DNA of 64,000 nt from an uncultured Ruminiclostridium sp. (lineage in GTDB: Bacteria; Bacillota; Clostridia; Oscillospirales; Ruminococcaceae), in the NCBI GenBank assembly GCA_947594425.1, contig CANQED010000004.1:62001-126000 (forward strand), read 5' to 3'. Below the pieces are notes generated by a model. It did not search any database. It was given only the letters and a program-made list of their open reading frames with translations, and was not told the origin of the DNA. The translations under genes and the position numbers were made by a program. The stretch's first letter is position 1. Each line of letters opens with the position of its first letter. This document shows positions 45,155-53,444 of this stretch, piece after piece.

Positions 45155-45741
45155 TGAATTTTCGCATAGTTAATATAAGCGGAAGAAGCCGCAGGGAAAT
45201 GACAAAGACCTTTTTCAGATGGCTTATATACGCGGCTTTGCTTTTGGCATTCTTTGTGATACAGTCCACATTTCCGTTTTTTAAGTTCAGACCCTTGCTG
45301 ACGGCGGCGCTCGCCGTGGCGGTAGCGATGTACGAGGGAGAGCTCAGCGGCGTTGTATTTGCCGTCTTTGCGGGGCTTACTGTAGATATGGCTATGGGCG
45401 GGCTGTTCGGCTTTACCTCGGTGTGGCTCGTGCCGTGCTGCCTTATGGTTACGCTACTTTCGGTAAATCTTATACATCGCAATCTGGTAAATTATCTTTG
45501 GATAAATATTTCGGTGCTAATTATACTCGAATTTATGGAATTGCTTTTTAAGCATATTATATGGCGCGACCCCGAAATGGATATAATAATACTCAGATAT
45601 ATGCTGCCGACGATTGCGGTAACGGTGGTATTGTCGATCTTTATATTTTTGCTGGTGAGATTTTTAAATAAAAAGCTCGGGAATGAGATGACCGACAGAG
45701 AGATTATTTCGGTGTTTGACGACGCTCAATCGGACGAATAA
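45154..45741 (+). CDS. mreD: Rod shape-determining protein MreD
   Basis: 195 residues with five to six transmembrane helices from about residue 24. The low sequence conservation is normal for MreD; its identity rests mainly on position between mreC and the PBP2 gene, and on the motif GLTVDMAMGGLFG. Start codon shares a base with the mreC stop. Confidence 0.88.
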   Translation: MNFRIVNISGRSRREMTKTFFRWLIYAALLLAFFVIQSTFPFFKFRPLLTAALAVAVAMYEGELSGVVFAVFAGLTVDMAMGGLFGFTSVWLVPCCLMVTLLSVNLIHRNLVNYLWINISVLIILEFMELLFKHIIWRDPEMDIIILRYMLPTIAVTVVLSIFIFLLVRFLNKKLGNEMTDREIISVFDDAQSDE

Positions 45742-45753
45742 GCGGAGGACAAA

Positions 45754-47865
45754 ATGGGCAAGGTCAAAAAAACATTACGCACTATGGTTCTTATACTTGT
45801 CGTTGTATTGCTGTCTTTTGCCTGCACTTTGCAGCTATTGCAGATACAGATAGTAGACGGCGAATATTATCTTTCGCAGACGACAGGAACATATGTAGCA
45901 GAACAGACCGTGCAGGCTGCCAGAGGTCAGATCATGACCGCTGACGGCATTATTCTCAATACCAACGAGCTTGTCTATAAGGTAATAATACAAAAGTCAT
46001 TTGTCGAAAGCGGGACAGAAAACGATATTATCGAAAAAACGCTCAAGATACTTATAAAAAATGATGAAGAATGGATAGACACCCTGCCTATATCCAAAAA
46101 TGCGCCCTACGAATTTACGGGCGACGATTATGAAAAGGACGAGGTGCGCGAAAATCTCGAACTCGGAGTATACGCTACCGCCGATAACTGCATAAACGCC
46201 CTTTACGAAAAGTACAAGATAGGCGTTGATTATGACGAGCAGATGCGCAGATATATCGCGGGCATACGGTATGAGATGCTTATACGCGACTTTTCATATC
46301 AAAACAGATATGTGCTCGCCGAGGATATATCCTTACAGTCGGTCATAGAGCTTAAAGAGCAGAGCTTTATGCTGAAAGGAATAGATATTGTAGAAGAGCC
46401 TATCCGCGTCTATCAGGGAGGGGAATTTGCCCCGCAGATAGTAGGGAGAATAGGCGCTATCTCACAAGAAGAATACGACGAGCATAAGGACGAGGGCTAT
46501 GCGCTCAACGACACCTTCGGCAAATTCGGCATAGAGTGGTCGGAGGAGGAAACTCTTCGCGGCAAGAACGGAGTGCGCACCATTACCCGCGACACCAATG
46601 GGGTAGTAATATCCGACGAGATAACGACCCAAGTAGCCGCGGGCAATTCCGTAAAGCTGACACTTGACTCAAAATTTCAAAACGAGGTACAGGAAATACT
46701 CGCTAATCATATAAATTGGCTGCATTATAACAACGACCCTAACCGCGGCAACCTTGTCGACGCGGGCGGGGTAGTGGTGCTTGACGTAAAGACGGGCGCT
46801 GTGCTTGCTATGGCAAATTATCCCAACTACAATATGTCGGATTATTTTAAGCTTATAAATGATAAAAAATACAACGACCCGACCGTACCTAACCCGACCT
46901 ATAACCGCTGTATATACGGATTGTACCGCCCGGGCTCGGCATTTAAGACGATAACCGCGACGGCGGGGCTTATATCGGGAATTATAGACGAGTACTCGGA
47001 GGTGTACTGCGGCGGCGTATACACCTACTACAGCGACTATCAGCCGGGCTGCGTTATGGGCTTTGCCGACAGCCTTAATGTTAGGCGAGCGCTGAGACAT
47101 TCCTGCAATGTGTTCTTTTACGATATAGGGCGCAGAATGGGGATAGAGTATCTCGCGTCGGTGGCGGGGTGGTTCGGCATAGGTACGGACCTCGGTCTTG
47201 AAATAGGCGGCTCTACGGGACATATGAGCTCGCCCGAATATATAGAGGAGCTTGGCGGGACATGGACGCCCGGCTCGACGATACAGGCGGCTATCGGACA
47301 GCTCGAAACTACCGTCACGCCCTTGCACCTCGCGACGGTGGCATTAACTATAGCAAATCACGGGGTGAGATACACACCGCACCTTGTCGACAGCGTGGTA
47401 AGCTATGACGGCAGCGAGACCGTTAAGAAGAAAGAGACCGTCACCGCCTATACCATAGACGCAGACCCGCATATTTTTGACGTGGTCACAGAGGGTATGG
47501 TAATGGTCGCGGACGATGTGCGCTGGCCGCTGTCATACGGTGAAAAGCAGCTCGAGGACCTGCCTTACGGAGTAGCGATAAAGACAGGTACTCCTCAGGT
47601 GACGGAAACGACCTTTAATTCCACCATACTCGGATTTTACCCCGCAGAAGCTCCCGAGATAGCCTTTGGTATAGTCTTGGAAAAGGGCGAATTTTCGAGG
47701 CTGATGATAAGAAATATAATAGAATCGTACTTCTATGACAATTATAAGCCCGTTAAGGACGATAAAGGTAATATCATCCTGCCGTGGGGCGGAAAGGATA
47801 CCAACACCGAGGGCAGACCCGAGAGAGGCTTTTTCAATAATACATCTGATGACGAAACGCAGTGA
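45754..47865 (+). CDS. mrdA: Penicillin-binding protein 2 (elongasome transpeptidase)
   Basis: 703 residues. N-terminal transmembrane helix, dimerisation domain, and transpeptidase domain with the serine nucleophile S395 in the SxxK motif (GSAFK), S450-C451-N452 and K610-T611-G612. It cross-links peptidoglycan during cell elongation with RodA and MreBCD. No rodA follows. Ribosome site GGAGGAC. Confidence 0.93.
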   Translation: MGKVKKTLRTMVLILVVVLLSFACTLQLLQIQIVDGEYYLSQTTGTYVAEQTVQAARGQIMTADGIILNTNELVYKVIIQKSFVESGTENDIIEKTLKILIKNDEEWIDTLPISKNAPYEFTGDDYEKDEVRENLELGVYATADNCINALYEKYKIGVDYDEQMRRYIAGIRYEMLIRDFSYQNRYVLAEDISLQSVIELKEQSFMLKGIDIVEEPIRVYQGGEFAPQIVGRIGAISQEEYDEHKDEGYALNDTFGKFGIEWSEEETLRGKNGVRTITRDTNGVVISDEITTQVAAGNSVKLTLDSKFQNEVQEILANHINWLHYNNDPNRGNLVDAGGVVVLDVKTGAVLAMANYPNYNMSDYFKLINDKKYNDPTVPNPTYNRCIYGLYRPGSAFKTITATAGLISGIIDEYSEVYCGGVYTYYSDYQPGCVMGFADSLNVRRALRHSCNVFFYDIGRRMGIEYLASVAGWFGIGTDLGLEIGGSTGHMSSPEYIEELGGTWTPGSTIQAAIGQLETTVTPLHLATVALTIANHGVRYTPHLVDSVVSYDGSETVKKKETVTAYTIDADPHIFDVVTEGMVMVADDVRWPLSYGEKQLEDLPYGVAIKTGTPQVTETTFNSTILGFYPAEAPEIAFGIVLEKGEFSRLMIRNIIESYFYDNYKPVKDDKGNIILPWGGKDTNTEGRPERGFFNNTSDDETQ

Positions 47866-47953
47866 GCTATATTCTAAACTGTTTATATTGCACAAAAAAT
47901 CGCTAACTTTTCTGATTTTTTATACAAATTTTTAATTTTTTGAAAGAAAATAC

Positions 47954-47982
47954 TTTATTTGTAGAGTGATTTATGCTACAAT
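47954..47982 (+). promoter_or_regulatory. Candidate promoter of mgsA
   Basis: TTTATT (47954-47959), 17-base spacer, TACAAT (47977-47982) with an extended TG before it. The 90 bases between mrdA and this site are AT-rich and show nothing else. Confidence 0.5.
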
Positions 47983-48114
47983 AAGTATATAGTTTTTACT
48001 TCTGTAATGCCACAGCTTTTCCGACTGAGAGCAAAGATCACAAACGTGCCGGCGTTATCGCTGACCGCCTATGAAAGGAGGATGCCTACCTTAAGGAGGC
48101 ATACTGTCACAGTT

Positions 48115-48513
48115 ATGAATATTGCTTTTATTGCACATGATTCTAAGAAAGAGCTTATGGTCCAGTTTTGTATAGCTTATTGCGGCATACTGAGCCACCA
48201 TAGTCTTTGTGCTACAGGAACGACGGGAAAATTAGTCTCAGAGGCCACCGGACTTCATATACAGCGTTATCTAAGCGGCGACCAGGGGGGCGACCAGCAG
48301 ATAGCGGCGCGCATTTCCTGCAATGAGATAGACGTGCTTATATTTTTCCGCGACCCGTTAAACGCAAAGTCGTATGAGCCTAACGAAATGAATCTTCTGC
48401 GCTTGTGCGATGTACATAATATTCCGTTAGCTACCAACATCGCTACCGCCGAGGCTCTGATACACGCCCTCGAGCGCGGCGACCTTGATTGGCGTGAGAT
48501 CGTCAAGGGCTGA
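48115..48513 (+). CDS. mgsA: Methylglyoxal synthase
   Basis: 132 residues from ATG at 48115 ([19 protein letters not shown]). Family blocks: [29 protein letters not shown] with the catalytic Asp, and [38 protein letters not shown] (read in parts). It turns dihydroxyacetone phosphate into methylglyoxal as a glycolytic overflow valve, relevant beside fba and pfk. The start is unusual: AAGGAGG (48092-48099) is about 15 bases upstream. A second AAAGGAGG directly abuts an in-frame ATG at 48082, which would add 11 residues. Confidence 0.93.
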   Translation: MNIAFIAHDSKKELMVQFCIAYCGILSHHSLCATGTTGKLVSEATGLHIQRYLSGDQGGDQQIAARISCNEIDVLIFFRDPLNAKSYEPNEMNLLRLCDVHNIPLATNIATAEALIHALERGDLDWREIVKG

Positions 48514-48540
48514 AATAAAGTATTTGTTTTAAACAAACTT

Positions 48541-48577
48541 GGGAGTAAAGCCTTGAGCTTTGCTCCCGTTTAAAATT
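48541..48577 (+). terminator. Terminator of mgsA
   Basis: GGGAGTAAAGC (48541-48551), loop CTTGA, GCTTTGCTCCC (48557-48567), 11 bp with one G-T wobble, then a weak T run (GTTTAAAATT). Confidence 0.75.
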
Positions 48578-48601
48578 ATTGCAAAAAAGAAAGGAAACAC
48601 A

Positions 48602-49879
48602 ATGGACATAATATGCAAAAGACCGCGCGGCACGGAGGACAAGCTGCCCAAAGAGATATATAAGTGGCGCACCGTGGAAAAAATCGCGGCACAAACGGCC
48701 GAGGTCTACGGCTGTAAGGAGATACGCACGCCCACTTTTGAGTATACCGAGCTTTTTCAGCGCGGGGTAGGCTCTACCACCGACGTTGTGCAAAAAGAAA
48801 TGTATACATTTGATGATAAGAAAGGCAGAAGCATAACGCTTAAGCCCGAGGGTACGGCAGGAGTAGTCCGCGCCGCCATAGAAAACGGGCTGTTTAACGA
48901 CGCGCTGCCGCTCAAGACATATTACTTTACGCGCTGCTTTAGGTACGAGACCCCGCAGAGCGGCAGACTTAGAGAGTTCAATCAGTTCGGGGTAGAGGTA
49001 TTCGGCGCCGCGTCGCCGTCCGCCGACGCCGAGGTGATTTCGCTTGCCAACGACGTTATAAACAGACTTGGCGTAAAAAATATCTCCCTCGAAATAAACA
49101 GCATAGGCTGTCCTGCCTGCCGCGCGGAATATTATAAGGCGCTTAAGAATTATTATGAGCAATATAAGGATAAGCTGTGCGATACCTGCCTTGAGAGACT
49201 GGACAGAAATCCTATGCGCCTGCTCGACTGCAAGAGCGAGATATGTTCGGCCTTTAAAGAAAACGCGCCGCGCATACTCGATTATCTGTGCGACGACTGC
49301 AAAACGCACTTTGACGGCGTAAAGGCGCGGCTCGACGCGCTGGATATAAAATATACGGTAAATCCGCTGATAGTGCGTGGACTTGACTATTATACCAACA
49401 CGGTATTTGAATTTATCTCCAACGATATAGGCTCGCAGGGGGCTGTCTGCGCGGGCGGACGGTACAACGGGCTTGTCGAGGAGATAGGCGGGGCGCCTAC
49501 CGCGGGGCTCGGCTTTGCAATGGGGCTCGAGCGTATCATAATGGTAATGGATAGTCAATCCCTCGATTATGAGCAGGACGCTAAGTGCGATCTGTACCTC
49601 GCGACTTTTGACGACGAGACTAATATTTACGCTATGAAGCTTGCACAAAGGTTGAGGAACGACGGATTTAGGGTAGAGTTTGACACCTGCGGCAGGAGCT
49701 TTAAATCGCAGATGAAGTACGCTAACAAGCTTGACGCGGCGTACTGTATGGTTATCGGCTCTGACGAGATAGCGTCACGCTCAGCTAAGCTTAAAAGAAT
49801 GTCCGACGGCGAGGAAGTCAGCGTCAGCCTTGACGATACCCTTTCCGAAAAGCTTAATATGCTGATGATGAATATATGA
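48602..49879 (+). CDS. hisS: Histidyl-tRNA synthetase
   Basis: 425 residues from ATG at 48602 (MDIICKRPRGTED), placed by AAAGGAAAC. Class II synthetase motifs: FQRGVGSTTDVVQKEMYTF, TLKPEGTAGVVRA (motif 2 region), the histidine-specific VRGLDYYTNTVFEF, GAVCAGGRYNGLVEEIGG, and motif 3 GLGFAMGLERI. No T-box leader precedes it. The GNAT gene starts inside its stop. Confidence 0.97.
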   Translation: MDIICKRPRGTEDKLPKEIYKWRTVEKIAAQTAEVYGCKEIRTPTFEYTELFQRGVGSTTDVVQKEMYTFDDKKGRSITLKPEGTAGVVRAAIENGLFNDALPLKTYYFTRCFRYETPQSGRLREFNQFGVEVFGAASPSADAEVISLANDVINRLGVKNISLEINSIGCPACRAEYYKALKNYYEQYKDKLCDTCLERLDRNPMRLLDCKSEICSAFKENAPRILDYLCDDCKTHFDGVKARLDALDIKYTVNPLIVRGLDYYTNTVFEFISNDIGSQGAVCAGGRYNGLVEEIGGAPTAGLGFAMGLERIIMVMDSQSLDYEQDAKCDLYLATFDDETNIYAMKLAQRLRNDGFRVEFDTCGRSFKSQMKYANKLDAAYCMVIGSDEIASRSAKLKRMSDGEEVSVSLDDTLSEKLNMLMMNI

Positions 49880-50367
49880 ACATAGCCGTAAGAGAATTTT
49901 CCCCTAAAGACATATCCGCTACGGTAAAGATATGGAACGAAGTGGTCGACGACGGCGTTGCCTTTCCGCAGGACAAGCCGCTAAACGAAAGGGAAGGGAC
50001 GGAGTTTTTCCTGTCCCAGTCATACACTGGCGTTGCGTATGACATCTCAACCGATGAGATAGTCGGGCTGTATATACTTCACCCTAATAATGTTGGGCGC
50101 TGCGGCCATATCTGCAACGCAAGCTATGCGGTAAGAGGCGATATGCGCGGACGGCACATCGGAGAAAAGCTGGTCACCGACTGTATGGCTAAGGCAAAAG
50201 AGCTCGGCTTTAAAATACTTCAATTCAACGCAGTGGTGAGGACTAATACCGCCGCGCTGAAATTATACGAAAAGCTGGGATTTACACAGCTCGGCGTTAT
50301 ACCGAAAGGATTTTTGATGAAAGACGGGCATTATGAGGATATAATACCGCATTACCATATTTTGTGA
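49876..50367 (+). CDS. GNAT family N-acetyltransferase
   Basis: 163 residues, MNIAVREFSPKDISATVKIW. Acetyl-CoA site in SYAVRGDMRGRHIGEKLV; the C-terminal NTAALKLYEKLGFTQLGVIPKGF is typical. Substrate unknown; the last part resembles L-amino-acid or phosphinothricin acetyltransferases. Overlaps the hisS stop by 4 bases. Confidence 0.88.
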   Translation: MNIAVREFSPKDISATVKIWNEVVDDGVAFPQDKPLNEREGTEFFLSQSYTGVAYDISTDEIVGLYILHPNNVGRCGHICNASYAVRGDMRGRHIGEKLVTDCMAKAKELGFKILQFNAVVRTNTAALKLYEKLGFTQLGVIPKGFLMKDGHYEDIIPHYHIL

Positions 50368-50368
50368 T

Positions 50369-51088
50369 ATGAATGACACTTGGAATCCGTGGCACGGCTG
50401 TAAAAAATTCAGCGCGGGCTGCCTTAACTGCTATGTATACAGGCGCGACGCGCAGTTTGACAAGGACAGCAGCAGGGTAGTAAAGAATAAGACCTTTTAC
50501 TTGCCCGCAGAGCGCTATAAGTACGGCACCTACAAAATGTCGCCTGAGAGCGGCGTAATATACACCTGCTTTACCTCGGATTTTTTTATCGAGGACGCCG
50601 ACGAATGGCGCGGTGAGTGCTGGCAGATGATAAAGCAGCGCCCAGATATGACATTTTTTATCATAACAAAGCGCATCTACCGCTTTGAGGAATGTATCCC
50701 CAAAGACTGGGGCAGTGGGTACGATAATGTTCATATTTGCTGTACATGTGAAAATCAGCAGGAAACCGACAGACGGCTGCCGATTTTTATTTCCGCCCCG
50801 ATAAAGAAAAAGTCCATTATCTGCGAACCCTTGCTCGAGCATATTGATTTATCAAAATACCTTATCCCCGAGATATCCCGGGTCGTTGTCGGCGGCGAAT
50901 CGGGGGAGAACGCAAGACCCTGCCATTATGATTGGGTCTTATCATTGCGCGAGCAGTGCAGGGCAGCCGGGACGCATTTTTCATTTAAGCAGACAGGCGC
51001 TGTATTTATAAAAGACGGCAGAAAATACATAATACCGAGAAAAATGCAGCACGCTCAGGCAAAAAAGGCGGGCATAGACCTAAAATAA
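50369..51088 (+). CDS. DUF5131 (phage Gp37/Gp68-like) protein
   Basis: 239 residues. It starts MNDTWNPWHGCKKFSAGCLNCYVYRRDAQF, with the C-x7-C-x2-C pattern of this family, then MTFFIITKR, VHICCTCENQQETDRRLPIF and VVVGGESGENARPCHYDWVLSLREQC. The family resembles radical-SAM-like or DNA-modification-associated proteins found in phages and bacteria; activity not established. Two bases after the GNAT gene. A decayed partial copy is at 52208. Confidence 0.85.
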   Translation: MNDTWNPWHGCKKFSAGCLNCYVYRRDAQFDKDSSRVVKNKTFYLPAERYKYGTYKMSPESGVIYTCFTSDFFIEDADEWRGECWQMIKQRPDMTFFIITKRIYRFEECIPKDWGSGYDNVHICCTCENQQETDRRLPIFISAPIKKKSIICEPLLEHIDLSKYLIPEISRVVVGGESGENARPCHYDWVLSLREQCRAAGTHFSFKQTGAVFIKDGRKYIIPRKMQHAQAKKAGIDLK

Positions 51089-51149
51089 ACAAAGTAATAT
51101 AAAACTTGCATTATATGCGGTTTTTATTATATTGATAAGGAGAAATATT

Positions 51150-52199
51150 ATGGAGAAGAAAAGACTTGCTTTTCCCGACGCTGCTAAAGGAATGGCTATT
51201 ATTGCCGTAATAATCGGTCATTCGTTATCTCTTCACTCTACTGACGTTACGCATATATTAAACAACTTTATTTTCAGCTTTCATATGCCGTTATTCTTTA
51301 TGGTGTCAGGATATTTTTACAGCAACAATAATGCGGGGGGGGGGAGAAAAACAGCTCGAAGCGCTAAATCTTTATTGATACCCTTTATAGCTTTAGCACT
51401 ATTTGCATTTATCGAACAAATCATTGTAAACCCCAATTATAATATCACCGAGAATTTGTTTTCTATTTTTTATGCAAATTCCTCGCCTTTACGTTCAAAA
51501 GAATTTTTAAACAACATGCCGGTTATCGGTATGGAATGGTTTTTAATGGCTCTGTTTTTATGTAGGGTTATTTATATAGGCATTGACGCATTTGGGAAAA
51601 AGTATAATATATCGGTTTCGCTGCTTGCACTTGTTGTATTTTTAGCAGGCGTCGCATTAAATGAATATATCTGGCTGCCGTTTTCTATTCAGCCGGCAAT
51701 GGGCGCTGTGCTTTTCTATCATATAGGATATGAATTGCGTAAACGTGAAATTATTACCGACAGCGATTGCAAGTCAAAAGCTTGCATTGTCATCTTTTCT
51801 GCGGTAATTTGGATATTTGCAATATTATTTGGTTCTGTAAGGATGAATGCGAATTTATATGATAATTTTCTAAGCGTTTTAGGTGCTGTTTGCGGTTCAT
51901 TTATTATACTTTTAGCGGCTAAGTATATCGCAAAGATCCCGATCATCGGAAAATTTTTCACTTGGGCAGGACGATACTCTATAGTAATATTCTGCATTCA
52001 CAAAATAGAGTCGGGATGTAAAATAGGCGGAAATTCAGCATTGGTACATTTTACAAAACTATTTACAGACGTTCACTCATATCACGGTCTATTATTATAT
52101 TTATTTATAAGAATAACTGTTGTACTGATAGCAGCGTTCATATTTACTAAACTACGTGATATATATAAACGGCACAAGACCGTTAGTTCACCGCAATAA
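51150..52199 (+). CDS. Acyltransferase 3 family membrane protein, copy 1, with G10 tract
   Basis: 349 residues from ATG at 51150, after AAGGAG. About ten transmembrane helices. It is the acyltransferase-3 (OatA/NolL-like) type with the catalytic His in IIGHSLSLHS near residue 28 and FSFHMPLFFMVSGYFYS. It would O-acetylate a surface sugar. A run of ten G at 51335-51344 encodes Ala-Gly-Gly-Gly at residues 62-65. Its base composition is more AT-rich than its neighbours and than copy 2. The frame is intact here. Confidence 0.88.
   Translation: MEKKRLAFPDAAKGMAIIAVIIGHSLSLHSTDVTHILNNFIFSFHMPLFFMVSGYFYSNNNAGGGRKTARSAKSLLIPFIALALFAFIEQIIVNPNYNITENLFSIFYANSSPLRSKEFLNNMPVIGMEWFLMALFLCRVIYIGIDAFGKKYNISVSLLALVVFLAGVALNEYIWLPFSIQPAMGAVLFYHIGYELRKREIITDSDCKSKACIVIFSAVIWIFAILFGSVRMNANLYDNFLSVLGAVCGSFIILLAAKYIAKIPIIGKFFTWAGRYSIVIFCIHKIESGCKIGGNSALVHFTKLFTDVHSYHGLLLYLFIRITVVLIAAFIFTKLRDIYKRHKTVSSPQ
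51335..51344 (+). repeat. G10 homopolymer in acyltransferase copy 1
   Basis: Ten consecutive G within the coding frame. Gain of one G brings a TAA within about 8 codons, and loss of one brings a TGA within about 12 codons, so slippage would switch the gene off. No comparable run exists in copy 2. Confidence 0.9.
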
Positions 52200-52207
52200 T
52201 AATAAAA

Positions 52208-52302
52208 ATCCCCGAAATATCCGTAGTCGTTGTCGACGTAAATCCAAGGAAAACTTAAGACCCTGTTGCTGAGATTGGGTATTGTCCTTTAAGCAAAAAA
52301 GC
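52208..52302 (+). pseudogene. Decayed fragment of a second DUF5131 gene
   Basis: About 80 bases align with 50864-50946 of the intact DUF5131 gene at roughly two-thirds identity. Shared blocks are ATCCCCGA, GTCGTTGTCG, AAGACCCTG and GATTGGGT. After a gap, TTTAAGCA matches 50983-50990. Stops interrupt every frame. It shows that a DUF5131-acyltransferase unit was duplicated in tandem and one DUF5131 copy was lost. Confidence 0.75.
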
Positions 52303-52378
52303 TAATATAGAATTGTAGCGCTGAGTATTTAAAGAAGGTTGTTCATACATTTTAAATATATGAAATTGGAGAGCTTAT

Positions 52379-53398
52379 ATGGAAAATAACAGGCTTGATT
52401 TTCCCGACGCCGCAAGGGGGCTGGCGATAATTGCGGTCATTCTCGGGCATTCGCTGTATGTGTGCAATGCTTACGGGGTGGAATTGCTTAACAGCCTTAT
52501 ATTCAGCTTTCATATGCCGTTATTTTTTATGGTGTCGGGATATTTTTACAGCGATAAAAAGGGCGGGATAACTAAGAGCGCAAAAGCTCTGCTTATCCCG
52601 TATGTTTTGCTGTCGCTTTTTTCGGTGATAGTCTCGGTGATATTTCACCCCGACTATGACATACCAAGCCACCTGCTGTCTATCCTTTACGGAAACGCGT
52701 CGCCGCTGAGAGCAGAGCAATTTTTACATAATTTGCCTGTTATTGATATGGTGTGGTTTTTAATGGCGCTGTTTTTTTGCAGGCTTATCTACAGAGGGCT
52801 CGACGCATTCGGCAAAAAATATAACGTATCGCTTTCATTGCTTGCGTTGGCTGTATTTTTAGCGGGAATAGCGCTAAATCAGTTTATCTGGCTGCCGCTT
52901 AGCATACAGCCCGCTATGGGAGGGGTGTTATTCTACCATATCGGCTATGAATTAAGACAGCGTAAAATTATGGAGGGTACGGACCGCTCTAAGCTCGGCA
53001 TCCTTATTTTAGCGGCGGCTTTGTGGATATGCGCTGTCTTTTTCGGAAAGGTCAGAATGGAGTCAAACCTGTACGATAATTTTATAAGCGTTATCGGAGC
53101 GGTATGCGGGTCATTCTTCATATTTTGGACGGCTAAGTATTTGGCTAAAATTCCATTCATCGGCGGATTTTTTAAATGGGCGGGACGTAATTCTATCGTG
53201 ATATTCTGCTTTCACGAGATAGAGGCGGGAAGATATGTTATAGTTAGCTTTCTGTCTAAATTTATCGAGACTAATTCGTATTTATGTCTAATATTATTCT
53301 TTGTGATAAGGCTTACGCTTGTAATAATTGCAACGCTGATATTTACTAAACTACGTGATATTTATAAACGGCACAAAGCCGTTAGTGCTATTCAATAA
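52379..53398 (+). CDS. Acyltransferase 3 family membrane protein, copy 2
   Basis: 339 residues, ATG after GGAGAGC. It is clearly paralogous to copy 1 along the whole length (RLDFPDAARGLAIIAVILGHSL versus RLAFPDAAKGMAIIAVIIGHSL, each read in parts). The 3' ends are nearly identical DNA (ATATTTACTAAACTACGTGA). In place of the G10 tract it has SDKKGGITKSAK. About ten transmembrane helices, with the catalytic His in ILGHSL. Likely surface-glycan O-acetylation. Ends at a strong terminator. Confidence 0.9.
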   Translation: MENNRLDFPDAARGLAIIAVILGHSLYVCNAYGVELLNSLIFSFHMPLFFMVSGYFYSDKKGGITKSAKALLIPYVLLSLFSVIVSVIFHPDYDIPSHLLSILYGNASPLRAEQFLHNLPVIDMVWFLMALFFCRLIYRGLDAFGKKYNVSLSLLALAVFLAGIALNQFIWLPLSIQPAMGGVLFYHIGYELRQRKIMEGTDRSKLGILILAAALWICAVFFGKVRMESNLYDNFISVIGAVCGSFFIFWTAKYLAKIPFIGGFFKWAGRNSIVIFCFHEIEAGRYVIVSFLSKFIETNSYLCLILFFVIRLTLVIIATLIFTKLRDIYKRHKAVSAIQ

Positions 53399-53424
53399 CA
53401 AAATCCCCCGAAAAATCGGGGGAT
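53396..53424. terminator. Bidirectional terminator
   Basis: ATCCCCCGA (53403-53411) pairs with TCGGGGGAT (53416-53424). The T run on the minus strand (TTTTG) serves the SPFH operon, and the hairpin also ends acyltransferase copy 2. Confidence 0.88.
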
Positions 53425-53444
53425 CTATTATGTCATTATTCAAA

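Noticed and set aside
48514-48601. T-box leader of hisS.
   Set aside because: Only 88 bases are available and they hold a simple terminator hairpin for mgsA, with no specifier loop or T-box sequence.
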